A stretch of 8,317 nucleotides of DNA from contig JACQRF010000145.1 of NCBI GenBank assembly GCA_016206635.1, positions 1 to 8,317 on the forward strand, written 5' to 3'. The stretch comes from Candidatus Omnitrophota bacterium. Lineage in GTDB: Bacteria > Omnitrophota > Gorgyraeia > 1-14-0-20-64-10 > JACQQZ01. The notes under the pieces were generated by a model. The model did no database searches, was not told the DNA's origin, and was given only the letters and a program-made list of their open reading frames with translations. A program made the position numbers and the translations under genes. Positions 1 to 7,160 of this stretch are shown here, piece by piece. Position 1 is the first letter of the stretch. Each line of letters begins with the position of its first letter.

Positions 1-1416
1 GCGGTCGGCGGGGGTGGGCCATGCGCGCTCGCTATCCCAGTAGACCAACCGCTGCTGTATGCGGCGCGCCACCGCCTCAGCCGGCGGCACCGGCGCAGAG
101 AGATCTTTCCGAGACCGCTCCACATCGGCCGCCAGGCGGGCGTACAAGGCGGCGGCATCCAACGGCTTCCCCAGTGTCTGGTGCTCCCCAATGATGCGCG
201 CAATCCTGGAGGTCCAGACGACCAAGGCCAGACGGTCCGGTCCCCAGAGCCTCATCGCGACGCCGCGCTCGTTATCGCCGAGCTTCCAGAGGGCTCCTAG
301 CTCACGCGCCGCCGAAAACCCCGCCGGCACCGCCTCGGGATCACGGAGGATCTCCGCTGCGGCCTCCTCGAAGGGATCGAATCCGCCGGCGATTAGCAAA
401 CCTTCCACCGCCTTCGCCATGGCGCGCAGACTCCGTAACCGGTTGAGGATCATGGCCGGATCGAGCGCCGCGTGCCTCTCAGGCGCGATGCCGAGTTGGC
501 GGCGCTGCATCAACCGCGCGACCTGATCGGCCCTCTCCCGCACCCGGGGGTCGTTGACACCCTGCCCGGGATGACGCAAGGCGGCGACGGCACCGGCCAG
601 CGCCTCGGCCTGCCACGCCACCGCATCGGGCACGCCGCGGACGCTGGGCCACCGCAACCACCGGCGCAGTTGGCGCAACGCATCCCACCGCGCCTGACGG
701 TCGTCGGACCGCAGCCGGTCGAGCAGACCCTGCACCGTCTCTATCCTGGCCAGCGCGGCGTGCGTCGGTTTCACCAAGGCTGGATAGCTGGACCCGACTC
801 GCCGACTATTCAGTATCTGGGCAGCATCCGAGATTTTCGAGCGCACCAGGCGGAGTTGATCGTGCGGGTCCTCGGCCGCGCGCAAGATGTCAGCTTTGAT
901 CTTCCCAGCAAGGCGCTGGGCGATCTCCGCGTCAGGCGGCGGCGGCAACCTCAAGACCGACCACACTTTCAAGACGACGCCGACATTGGCGGGATTCCCC
1001 AACGGCCAAACGTGGTCGATCACCGCATCGATCGCCTGGAGGATGACCCGGTCGTACCCCTGATCCGGCGTTCCCGGCCTCGCCATGAGCCACGCCAAGA
1101 CCAGCAGCTTGAACGCCCCATCATTGTTCGGATCAAACAGATCCGGCTCCAACCGGATCGGCCGCCCCCAGCGGGTGAACAGCGCCCCTTCCTCCAGGCC
1201 GCTCTCGAAATTGGGGGTCGCGGGCGGCTTGCGGCCGCGGACGGCTTCCTCGAGGCCGGTTCGTTTCAACCGTTCAGAGTCGTCCTGGAGCTGGCCGATC
1301 CGAAGCGTGGAGGCCGCGATGGCGGACGGCGCCTCGGGGCGTGGCAATGGCCATGGGGCCGTGGCCACCGCCACGATCAACGCCAGCTTTAGCAACCTGG
1401 GGATGGACAAGGACAT
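1..1416 (-). CDS. Exported hypothetical protein, C-terminus cut by window edge
   Basis: Reading the minus strand from the ATG at 1416, I find an uninterrupted frame of 472 codons to base 1, so the stop lies outside the window. The N-terminus (MSLSIPRLLKLALIVAVATA) has a basic n-region and a hydrophobic core of about 15 residues, followed by Pro/Ala-rich sequence: a plausible Sec signal peptide, with cleavage perhaps around residue 30-36. No lipobox cysteine follows, and I saw no cysteine in the visible part. The remainder is Leu/Ala/Arg/Trp-rich and looks largely helical. Around residue 100 there is a short DPNNDG segment that resembles a calcium-loop core, but nothing confirms a calcium site. 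I do not recognise the family. The composition is protein-like, unlike the Arg/Pro/Gln-rich frames on the opposite strand. It starts 71 bp after the ATP-grasp gene ends and has its own promoter-like sequence. Confidence 0.78.
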   Translation of the reverse strand, partial: MSLSIPRLLKLALIVAVATAPWPLPRPEAPSAIAASTLRIGQLQDDSERLKRTGLEEAVRGRKPPATPNFESGLEEGALFTRWGRPIRLEPDLFDPNNDGAFKLLVLAWLMARPGTPDQGYDRVILQAIDAVIDHVWPLGNPANVGVVLKVWSVLRLPPPPDAEIAQRLAGKIKADILRAAEDPHDQLRLVRSKISDAAQILNSRRVGSSYPALVKPTHAALARIETVQGLLDRLRSDDRQARWDALRQLRRWLRWPSVRGVPDAVAWQAEALAGAVAALRHPGQGVNDPRVRERADQVARLMQRRQLGIAPERHAALDPAMILNRLRSLRAMAKAVEGLLIAGGFDPFEEAAAEILRDPEAVPAGFSAARELGALWKLGDNERGVAMRLWGPDRLALVVWTSRIARIIGEHQTLGKPLDAAALYARLAADVERSRKDLSAPVPPAEAVARRIQQRLVYWDSERAWPTPADR

Positions 1417-1423
1417 GGCCGCC

Positions 1424-1452
1424 AGTGTACCTGACGGGCGGGGAACCGTCAA
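1424..1452 (-). promoter_or_regulatory. Sigma70-like promoter for the exported protein
   Basis: On the minus strand, TTGACG (1452-1447) is followed after 17 bp by TACACT (1429-1424). The ATG begins 7 nt further on, so transcription would start at or next to the A of the start codon and give a leaderless mRNA. Directly upstream of the -35 box, 1457-1480 is A/T-rich (including TAAATTTA at 1467-1474) in otherwise GC-rich DNA, as expected for an UP element. Boxes and spacing are read directly; function is inferred. Confidence 0.55.
1432..1451. repeat. Inverted repeat overlapping the promoter (possible operator or weak hairpin)
   Basis: TGACGG (1432-1437) and CCGTCA (1446-1451) form perfect 6-bp arms around an 8-bp loop. 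One arm covers most of the -35 box and the other lies in the -35/-10 spacer, so a regulator bound here would block the promoter. It could also be a weak hairpin behind the ATP-grasp gene, though no T-run follows it in that direction. Confidence 0.35.
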
Positions 1453-1487
1453 AACAAAAGATGAGCTAAATTTATATTAACACGCCA

Positions 1488-2900
1488 TCACGTTTGGCGC
1501 CGGAGGCGGGCGACGGCGATGAGGCCGCCGCCGCGGGAGACGTTGACCACGGCGCGCGAGGAGGAGCGCCCGAGAATGCCGAGGCCGCGCGGGGTGGCGG
1601 CGAAACCGGTCACGACGTAGCGCGGCTCGAGGGTCACGCGGCCGTCGGGGGCGATCTGCGGGAACCGCTCGATATGGACAGGGGCCGCCTGCTGGACCAC
1701 GGTCGTGCCGGGACGCCGGAGCGCCGCCTCGAGCGCCCGCTCCCACCGCGCCTGCGTCGTGGCGCGCCCAAACGTCACGCCGAGGCCGCCGTACTCCCGG
1801 TTCGGCTTGAGGACGAGGGTCGCGCGATGGCGGCGGGCATACGCGGCCAGGTCCATCGGCCGGCCCTGCGGATCGGTCGTCGTCCGCTCCCAGAGGAGGC
1901 GCGTCCACAACACGTGCCGGGCGAAGAGCCCCCGCTGGGCCGGCGTGAAGTGCCGGCGGAAGATCGGATTGGTGAAGAGCTCCCAGGCGCTTTTATGGTC
2001 GAACTCGCCGGCGATCGACGAGACGACTTGATTGCGCCGGAACGCCTCGCGCACCGCGCCCATCGGCACGCCGGCCCGTTCCAGCGCGAGGAACTCGGTC
2101 ACCTCGGTGTCGCGGTAGAACACGTCAACCGGGAAGCCGCCGGCGGAGATCTCGCCGCGCCGCAACGCCAGCTGCCGGGGGTCGGTCGCCACGGCGCGGA
2201 CGCCGCGCCGCCGGAAATAGTCCGCGATATGCTCGAACTCGGCCGTCCCGCTGCGCTCCGATTGGTCCTCGAGGAACGCGACGTGCAGGCGGCGCCGGCC
2301 GATCGCCCGCGCGTGCGCCCGCAGCGCCGCCAGCAAGAGATCGCGGGTGTCGTCCATCGGGCCGACGCGCAGCGACGGGACGGCGCGCCGCAGCCACGGC
2401 GCCGTCAACGCCTGCACGGTCCGATAGGTCGCGGGGATGTAATGCACGCCGCCGATCCCGACGGAGTTCGGCTCCAGGAACCAGAAGTCCTCGGCCCAGC
2501 GGGGGTGGGCGAACGTGGCGGTCGAGTCGAGCCGGTCGAACACCGTCTGCGGGGTCTGCGGCGCGCCGCCGAGCACCTGCCAGCACCACGCCTCCTCCTC
2601 CGGCTCGAGCGGCACCACCTGCCGGACGCGCGGGTCCGCCAGATAGAGCGGGAGAATCCGGGCGAGGGCGGATTTCAGCGTGAGGCAGGCGCGGTGGAAG
2701 AAGCGCCGCTGGTGGTCGGTGACCAGCCACGGGCGGTACTGGGCATCAATCACCCGCTCCGCCCCGCGGTCGGTGTACATCACCATCTGCTGCGCGCGGG
2801 CGACGGGGGAGAACCGTCGGCGGAGCGCGGCCGCCTCGCGGGCCGGGAGCCGCGCGAACGCCCGATTGATCGCCCCCATCCAGTCTGCCGGGCTCGGCAT
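1488..2900 (-). CDS. ATP-grasp-like protein of unknown substrate
   Basis: The 470-residue protein has the hallmarks of an ATP-grasp ligase. LVLKPNREYGGLGV (Lys365 and a glycine-rich loop) matches the phosphate-binding lysine and loop, and TTVVQQAA follows at the hinge position. AVVNVSRGGG near the C-terminus (Asn453) fits the metal-binding end. An earlier FLEPNSVGIGG segment (Glu143, Asn145) recalls the ExNSxxxGG element of glutathionylspermidine-synthase-like and circularly permuted ATP-grasps. Such enzymes join a carboxylate to an amine through an acyl phosphate; the substrate here cannot be read. There is no signal peptide, so it is probably cytosolic. I chose the ATG at 2900 over an in-frame ATG at 2993 because an extended -10 box ends 7 nt before 2900 and the extra 31 residues look non-conserved and would overlap the tldD promoter. 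It is divergent from tldD, 112 bp apart. Family assignment is by motif only. Confidence 0.82.
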   Translation of the reverse strand: MPSPADWMGAINRAFARLPAREAAALRRRFSPVARAQQMVMYTDRGAERVIDAQYRPWLVTDHQRRFFHRACLTLKSALARILPLYLADPRVRQVVPLEPEEEAWCWQVLGGAPQTPQTVFDRLDSTATFAHPRWAEDFWFLEPNSVGIGGVHYIPATYRTVQALTAPWLRRAVPSLRVGPMDDTRDLLLAALRAHARAIGRRRLHVAFLEDQSERSGTAEFEHIADYFRRRGVRAVATDPRQLALRRGEISAGGFPVDVFYRDTEVTEFLALERAGVPMGAVREAFRRNQVVSSIAGEFDHKSAWELFTNPIFRRHFTPAQRGLFARHVLWTRLLWERTTTDPQGRPMDLAAYARRHRATLVLKPNREYGGLGVTFGRATTQARWERALEAALRRPGTTVVQQAAPVHIERFPQIAPDGRVTLEPRYVVTGFAATPRGLGILGRSSSRAVVNVSRGGGLIAVARLRRQT

Positions 2901-2907
2901 AGTCGAG

Positions 2908-2916
2908 AGTATAGCA
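2908..2916 (-). promoter_or_regulatory. Extended -10 box of the ATP-grasp gene
   Basis: On the minus strand, TGC followed by TATACT (2916-2908) is an extended -10 element (TGn-TATACT, 5 of 6 to consensus). No good -35 box is seen 17-18 bp upstream, which is tolerated when the TGn extension is present. The ATG at 2900 begins 7 nt after the box, so the transcript should be leaderless. This also supports 2900 as the start. Confidence 0.5.
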
Positions 2917-2974
2917 TGGCCGCCACGCCAGGAAGGGCTCGCGGCGCCCGTCGGGCCACCAACGCGAGGCTCGC

Positions 2975-3003
2975 TTGACAGGCCCCGAGGCATTCAGTAC
3001 GGT
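2975..3003 (+). promoter_or_regulatory. Promoter-like sequence of tldD-tldE
   Basis: A perfect TTGACA (2975-2980) is followed after 17 bp by TACGGT (2998-3003), which keeps the conserved TA and final T. The ATG at 3013 lies 9 nt beyond, so the leader would be 0-3 nt. No clear Shine-Dalgarno sequence precedes the ATG. The -10 match is poor (3 of 6), so this is moderate evidence. Confidence 0.42.
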
Positions 3004-3012
3004 AGACCGCGG

Positions 3013-4470
3013 ATGACGCCGCCCACGATCGCCGCGCTGCTGCACGACACCGTCGCCGGGCTCGCCCGCCGTCGGGTGGACTACGCCGACGTCCGGTGGG
3101 AGCGGCAGCAGCACGAGGCGCTGATCGTCCAGAACGGCGCCGTCGGGCACCTGGCCACCTCCCTCAGCGAAGGCTGCGCGATCCGCGCGCTGGTCCGCGG
3201 GGCGTGGGGCTACGCCGCGGCCAGCCGGCTCAGCGGCCCGGGCCTGGGCGCCACGGCGGCGCGCGCCGTCGAGATGGCCCACGCCTGCGCCGTCGTGCAG
3301 CGCGAGCGCGTCCCGTTCCCCGCCCGGCCGCCCCAGCGCGGCAGCTACCGCACGCCGCTGGAGGTGGACCCGTTCACCGTCGAGCTCCAGAAGAAGCTGG
3401 AGTATCTCCAATGGGCCAACCGCGAGCTGCGCGACCACGACGCGATCCGCACGGCGATGACGTCGCTGGAATTCTACCGGACGGAGAAACACCTCTGCTC
3501 CACGGAAGGCGCCGACCTGCAGCAGGAGATCGTCGAGAGCGGGGCCGCGATGGAGGCGCTCGCGGCGCTTGACGGCGAGATCCAGCGGCGCTCCTACCCG
3601 ATGGGCAACGGGGTCTGCCTCGCGCAGGCCGGCTACGAATACGTCAAGGCGCTGGATCTCGTCGGGCACGCCCCGCGCGTGCGCCGCGAGGCGGTGGCGC
3701 TCCTGCGCGCGACGGCGTGCCCGGCCGAGGTCACGACCGTCATCCTCATGCCCGACCAGCTCGCGCTGCAGCTCCACGAGTCGTGCGGCCACGCGGTCGA
3801 GCTGGACCGGGTGCTCGGGCAGGAGCTGAGCTTCGCGGGCGGCAGCTTCCTGGACCCGGCCGCGCGGGGCCGTTTCCGCTACGGCTCCCGGCTGGTGAAC
3901 ATCACGGCGGACGCGTCGTGCCCGCGCGGGGTCGGGACGTTCGGCTACGATGATGAAGGGGTGCCGGCGCAGACCACGCCGATCGTCCGCGACGGCCTGC
4001 ACGTCGGCTTCCTGAGCTCGCGCGAGAGCGCGGCGCGCGTCGGGCTGTCGTCCACCGGGGCGATGCGGGCTGACGGCTGGAACGCGATGCCGCTGGTGCG
4101 GATGACCAACGTGAATCTCGAGCCCGGCGGCAGCTCGCTCAAGGCGCTGATCGCCGGCACGCGGCGCGGCGTGCTGCTGGCCACCAACAAGAGCTGGTCC
4201 ATTGACGACCAGCGGCTGAATTTCCAGTTCGGCACGGAGATCGGCTGGGAGATCCGCCGCGGGACATTGGGGGCGGTCCTCAAGAATCCGGTCTACACCG
4301 GGATCACGCCGACCTTCTGGGGCTCGTGCCGCGGCGTGGCCGGCCCGTCGGAATGGAGGCTCTACGGGGTGCCGAACTGCGCCAAAGGGGAGCCGGTGCA
4401 GATCATGCACACCGGGCACGGGGCGGCCCCGGCGCTGTTCACGCGGGTCCAGATCGGGGCGCGCCGGTGA
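3013..4470 (+). CDS. tldD: TldD, catalytic subunit of TldD/TldE zinc peptidase
   Basis: This is the active subunit of the TldD/TldE heterodimer, a cytosolic metallopeptidase that, in studied bacteria, trims unfolded peptides, degrades antitoxin CcdA and matures some ribosomal peptides such as microcin B17. The 485-residue length is close to E. coli TldD. The zinc motif HExxxH is present as HESCGH (His255, Glu256, His260). Near the C-terminus, NCAKGEPVQIMHTGHG places Cys456 where the family has its third metal ligand. FGYDDEGVPAQ and the NVNLEPG segment are also family hallmarks. I chose the ATG at 3013 because conserved sequence (DYADVRWE) begins soon after it and the promoter boxes lie just upstream; the in-frame extension to 2680 is antisense to the ATP-grasp gene. 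The TGA overlaps the GTG start of tldE, indicating translational coupling. Confidence 0.95.
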   Translation: MTPPTIAALLHDTVAGLARRRVDYADVRWERQQHEALIVQNGAVGHLATSLSEGCAIRALVRGAWGYAAASRLSGPGLGATAARAVEMAHACAVVQRERVPFPARPPQRGSYRTPLEVDPFTVELQKKLEYLQWANRELRDHDAIRTAMTSLEFYRTEKHLCSTEGADLQQEIVESGAAMEALAALDGEIQRRSYPMGNGVCLAQAGYEYVKALDLVGHAPRVRREAVALLRATACPAEVTTVILMPDQLALQLHESCGHAVELDRVLGQELSFAGGSFLDPAARGRFRYGSRLVNITADASCPRGVGTFGYDDEGVPAQTTPIVRDGLHVGFLSSRESAARVGLSSTGAMRADGWNAMPLVRMTNVNLEPGGSSLKALIAGTRRGVLLATNKSWSIDDQRLNFQFGTEIGWEIRRGTLGAVLKNPVYTGITPTFWGSCRGVAGPSEWRLYGVPNCAKGEPVQIMHTGHGAAPALFTRVQIGARR

Positions 4471-5837
4471 GCGCCGCCTCCGGGTTGATGGGCCGGGCGC
4501 GCCTGCTGGCGGCGCTGACGGCGGCCGCGAGGCGCTCCACGGCGGACCGGACGCTCATCGCCTGCCAGCGCGGCGGGCAGACGACGCTGCGGTTCGCGCA
4601 TGGCCGGTTCCATCAAACATTCCACGCCGAGAGCCTCGATGTCTGGGTGAAGGTGGCCTGCGGCGGCCGCGTCGGCGTGGCCGCCACGAATGCGCTCAGC
4701 CCCGAGGCGCTCCGCCGCGCCGTCCAGGCGGCCATCGCCATCGCCCAGGTCGGCGGGCGCCGGCGGCTGGCGGCGATGCCGGCCGCCGCGGGCGACCGGC
4801 CGGCGCCGCTGATGACGCATCGGCCCGAGACCGTCGCCCGGCCGATCACCGAGACGATCGCCACGCTGGCCACGATGTGGCGCCGCGCGGAGCGGGACGG
4901 CGATGCCCTGGCCGGCTCCTTCACCGCCGGCGAGGAGGAGCTGGCGGTCGCCGGGTCGGAGGGCGTGGCCCGGTACCAGCCGTTCACCGTGGCGGGGGTC
5001 AAAATCGTCGCCACGCATGGCGGGCGCGCCACCGGATATGCGGCGGCCACCTCGCGCGACCTCGCCCGGCTCGATCTCCACGCGGTCGCCGAGCAGGCCG
5101 TGCAGCTCGCCCGGGCCAATGCCCGGCCGCGCACGCTCCCGCTCGGCCGGTACGACGTGCTGCTCGAACCGGACGCCGTGGCGGAGCTGCTGGAATGGCT
5201 CGGGTACATCGCCTTCGGGGCCAAGGCGTTCGCGGAACGGACCAGCCCGCTGGCGGGACGGCTGGGCGACCGGCTGATGCACGAGACTGTCTCCATCAGC
5301 GACGATGCGCTGCACCCCCAGGGCCTGGCGATGCCGTTTGATTACGAAGGCGTCCCGACGCAGCGGGTCGCGCTGATCGAGCGCGGCGTCGCCTCCGGGG
5401 TGGTCTTCGACACCGCGTACGGCGCGCTGTACCACCGGCGCTCCACCGGCCACGGCATGCCGTACGACGAGAGCGAGGGGCCGCTGCCAACGCACCTGAC
5501 GATCAGCGCCGGCACGACGCCGCGCGCGGCGATGGAACGATTGCTGGGCGACGGCCTCGTGATCCATCGTTTCCACTACGTCAATGGGCTGCTCGACACG
5601 CGGCGGGCGCTGATGACGGGGCTGACGCGCGACGGGACGTTCCTGGTGCGGCGGGGGCAGCGCGTGGGGGCGGTGAAGAACCTGCGGTTCACGGAGCCGA
5701 TCCTGGAGGCGTTCTCGCGGGTCGCCGCGCTGTCGCGCGAGCGCCGGCTCATCGCCGACCCCGGCTCGGGTCTCGGGGGGTGCCTCGTCCCGGCGATGCT
5801 GATCCGGAACTTCACCTTCACCGGCACCACCCAGTAA
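4467..5837 (+). CDS. tldE: TldE/PmbA, non-catalytic partner of TldD
   Basis: This is the partner subunit of the TldD/TldE peptidase (PmbA in E. coli). It shares the TldD fold but has no HExxxH motif anywhere, as expected. Family segments visible include MPFDYEGVPTQRVALIERG, YVNGLLDT, MTGLTRDGTFLVRRGQRVG, the VKNLRFTEP block and a C-terminal GGCLVPAMLIRNFTFTGT. I place the start at GTG 4467, whose GTGA overlaps the tldD stop by 4 nt. This gives 456 residues, close to the usual 450. An ATG at 4488 is the alternative and would drop seven residues. The frame stays open upstream to 4326, but that part is a shadow of tldD. The 4-nt overlap implies coupled synthesis, which suits a 1:1 heterodimer. 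The gene ends 8 bp from the convergent STAS-like gene, with no terminator hairpin seen. Confidence 0.93.
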   Translation: MSAASGLMGRARLLAALTAAARRSTADRTLIACQRGGQTTLRFAHGRFHQTFHAESLDVWVKVACGGRVGVAATNALSPEALRRAVQAAIAIAQVGGRRRLAAMPAAAGDRPAPLMTHRPETVARPITETIATLATMWRRAERDGDALAGSFTAGEEELAVAGSEGVARYQPFTVAGVKIVATHGGRATGYAAATSRDLARLDLHAVAEQAVQLARANARPRTLPLGRYDVLLEPDAVAELLEWLGYIAFGAKAFAERTSPLAGRLGDRLMHETVSISDDALHPQGLAMPFDYEGVPTQRVALIERGVASGVVFDTAYGALYHRRSTGHGMPYDESEGPLPTHLTISAGTTPRAAMERLLGDGLVIHRFHYVNGLLDTRRALMTGLTRDGTFLVRRGQRVGAVKNLRFTEPILEAFSRVAALSRERRLIADPGSGLGGCLVPAMLIRNFTFTGTTQ

Positions 5838-5845
5838 CAGAGGCG

Positions 5846-6163
5846 TCAGGCTTCCGGGGCATCCTCCGTGTCGATGCCCATCCCCTCCTGCATATAATCC
5901 ACCACGATTCGGATGATTTGTTTCACGGCCTCACTGCACGACCGAAAGGCCACTCGATCAAGAACGCCGTTGCCGTATTGCCTGAAGAGATCGCTGATCA
6001 ATGCGTGAACGAACGACTGCGTGGCGGCGCCGACCCCCGCAAAATCGAGGATCACCTCCTCGTGCCGTTCGAGCGCCGGGATGATGTCTCGTACGCGAAT
6101 ATCCCTGGCCACGTCCTTGTTCTCGGCGAACGCGCCGGTTTTCTGAAATAGATCGATCGTCAT
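5846..6163 (-). CDS. Small STAS-like (DUF4325-type) protein
   Basis: The 105-residue protein resembles the STAS-like DUF4325 family. [20 protein letters not shown] (from residue 37) matches its core: a beta-strand ending in Asp40-Phe41, then a TQSF turn with Ser50 leading into a helix. In SpoIIAA-type anti-anti-sigma factors the equivalent turn holds the phosphorylated serine, so Ser50 is a candidate phosphosite by analogy only. There is no transmembrane or DNA-binding segment, so it should be cytosolic. Its ATG overlaps the stop of the upstream ATPase gene as ATGA (6163-6160), so the two are translationally coupled. No Shine-Dalgarno is visible; a C7 run lies upstream. The base composition is visibly less GC-rich than the flanking genes. 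The family function is unknown; a role as partner of the ATPase is inferred. Confidence 0.85.
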   Translation of the reverse strand: MTIDLFQKTGAFAENKDVARDIRVRDIIPALERHEEVILDFAGVGAATQSFVHALISDLFRQYGNGVLDRVAFRSCSEAVKQIIRIVVDYMQEGMGIDTEDAPEA

Positions 6164-7122
6164 AGGAATCGGGGGGGCCTGTACCGCGCGTTCTTTCGTT
6201 CTCTCAGCGCAGTCCGGTAGGTCGTCCCGATGGCCTCCAACAACACGGCAAACTCTTTGGTTTGATCAAGAGTGATATCCACTCCCGCCGCCGTCCCATG
6301 CCAGAACGGAAGATCGTCGCGTTTCGAATGCCGATCACCGAACGGATCGGCGTTGAGCCGCAGCCGCCTGGTCGGTGATGGCTTCAACAGCTTATAGAAG
6401 CCGCTCCCGCTATAGATCACGAAAAAGTCGCGATTCACACTGGCGATGGATTTGATGAAAAACAGGCCGGCGCCGGCGTTCTGGGCAGTCCCTCCATCTC
6501 GTCGGGTCATCCCGGTCACGCCAGGCCACAGGGCCAGCCGAATCGCTTCCAAATCGGTGGCGGCCTCGTGAGATTTGTTGATCGTGGCCTTGATGCCGAC
6601 GCCGGTGTCGGCAATACCAATCCTGATCGAGTGGCTCTTCTTGTAGTATTGGGCGCACAAGAACGCCCCGTGTTCTGCGTCGGCATGCTCAATCACGTTT
6701 CTCACCAACTCACTGACGATATATCCGATCGTTTTGGCTTGTTCCGATTCCACGTGCAACAGAGGGATCATCTCGGTAATAAAACTGGTCAGCTCGCTCG
6801 ACGTGCGGATCTGGGTCAGGGGAATAAAGCGGCCGGCCGGCTCGTGCTCGACCATCGTGATGCTCGATGGGATGTTCAGGATCTTCAATAATCCCATACG
6901 GACGACGTAATGACCGGATCGCGCCTGCAACGGCCCGCACCGAACGTTGCCGGGTTTCACGGTCAAGCCAAGCGCGGCGATCATGGACAGCACCACGGGA
7001 TGCACGGCGATCCACTGATCATTCGCCGTGATCTCCAGATGATCTGGGTGAGTTGAGTCAAAACCTCTCAGAAACGAATCGAGGTTCCCTAAGAACGCGC
7101 TGTTGGGGAGATGAATCTTCAT
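6160..7122 (-). CDS. GHKL/HATPase-type ATP-binding protein, partner of STAS-like protein
   Basis: The 320-residue protein carries the Bergerat ATP-binding fold shared by histidine kinases, anti-sigma kinases, MutL and Hsp90. The N-box is [10 protein letters not shown] (Glu138, Asn142, His146), G1 is IADTGVGI (Asp172, Gly174, Gly176), and G2 is NAGAGLFF (Gly217, Gly219). No receiver, sensor, membrane or H-box dimerisation domain is seen, which fits an anti-sigma-kinase-like or signalling ATPase better than a classical sensor kinase. Roughly the first 115 residues (including [16 protein letters not shown]) form a separate region that may be a degenerate STAS-like or adaptor domain. About 70 residues follow the ATPase core. 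The start at 7122 is set by a consensus promoter whose -10 box ends 6 nt upstream. The frame is open upstream into sucD, but that is not coding. It overlaps the STAS-like gene by 4 nt. Its GC content is lower than that of its neighbours. Confidence 0.9.
   Translation of the reverse strand: MKIHLPNSAFLGNLDSFLRGFDSTHPDHLEITANDQWIAVHPVVLSMIAALGLTVKPGNVRCGPLQARSGHYVVRMGLLKILNIPSSITMVEHEPAGRFIPLTQIRTSSELTSFITEMIPLLHVESEQAKTIGYIVSELVRNVIEHADAEHGAFLCAQYYKKSHSIRIGIADTGVGIKATINKSHEAATDLEAIRLALWPGVTGMTRRDGGTAQNAGAGLFFIKSIASVNRDFFVIYSGSGFYKLLKPSPTRRLRLNADPFGDRHSKRDDLPFWHGTAAGVDITLDQTKEFAVLLEAIGTTYRTALRERKNARYRPPRFL
6171..6177 (-). repeat. C7 tract at the 3' end of the ATPase gene
   Basis: Seven consecutive C residues on the coding strand lie in the codons for Pro-Pro-Arg just before the ATGA overlap. 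Adding one C, or a -1 slip, would carry the ATPase frame past its stop and into the frame of the STAS-like gene. Whether the tract slips is unknown. Confidence 0.5.
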
Positions 7123-7128
7123 AGAACA

Positions 7129-7158
7129 ATTATACCGGGATTCCCGGTAATTTGTCAA
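7129..7158 (-). promoter_or_regulatory. Consensus sigma70 promoter of the ATPase/STAS-like operon
   Basis: On the minus strand a perfect TTGACA (7158-7153), an 18-bp spacer and a perfect TATAAT (7134-7129) are followed by 6 nt and then the ATG at 7122. The expected transcription start therefore coincides with the start codon, giving a leaderless mRNA. The spacer is filled by one 17-bp palindrome, which also enters the first two bases of the -10 box. A second copy ends 2 bp upstream of the -35 box. A strong promoter under such operators suggests tight repression with high output on release. Confidence 0.82.
7133..7149. promoter_or_regulatory. Palindromic operator 1, in the promoter spacer
   Basis: TACCGGGATTCCCGGTA is a perfect palindrome with 8-bp arms around one central base. 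It occupies most of the -35/-10 spacer and overlaps the -10 box, so a dimeric regulator here would exclude RNA polymerase. The identity with operator 2 extends to 20 bp (7132-7151 against 7160-7179). The cognate regulator is not recognisable in the window. Confidence 0.75.
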
Positions 7159-7160
7159 GA

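Noticed and set aside
59..1392. Plus-strand open frames over the left 1.4 kb
   Set aside because: They are Arg/Pro/Gln-rich or Ser/Arg-rich and mutually overlapping. The minus-strand frame has a signal peptide, balanced composition and promoter boxes.
1494..2978. Long plus-strand open frame (494 codons) opposite the ATP-grasp gene
   Set aside because: It is Arg/Gly/Ala/Pro-rich with no recognisable motif, while the minus strand has clear ATP-grasp motifs. It is a GC-driven shadow.
2746..4419. Minus-strand open frame of 557 codons opposite tldD
   Set aside because: The plus strand encodes TldD with an intact HExxxH motif; this frame has Arg/His/Gly-rich shadow composition.
4362..5576. Minus-strand open frame of 404 codons opposite tldE
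   Set aside because: It lies antisense to conserved TldE segments and has no protein-family features.
5780..6151. Plus-strand open frame of 123 codons at the tldE/STAS-like junction
   Set aside because: It overlaps the end of tldE out of frame and is antisense to the recognisable STAS-like gene.
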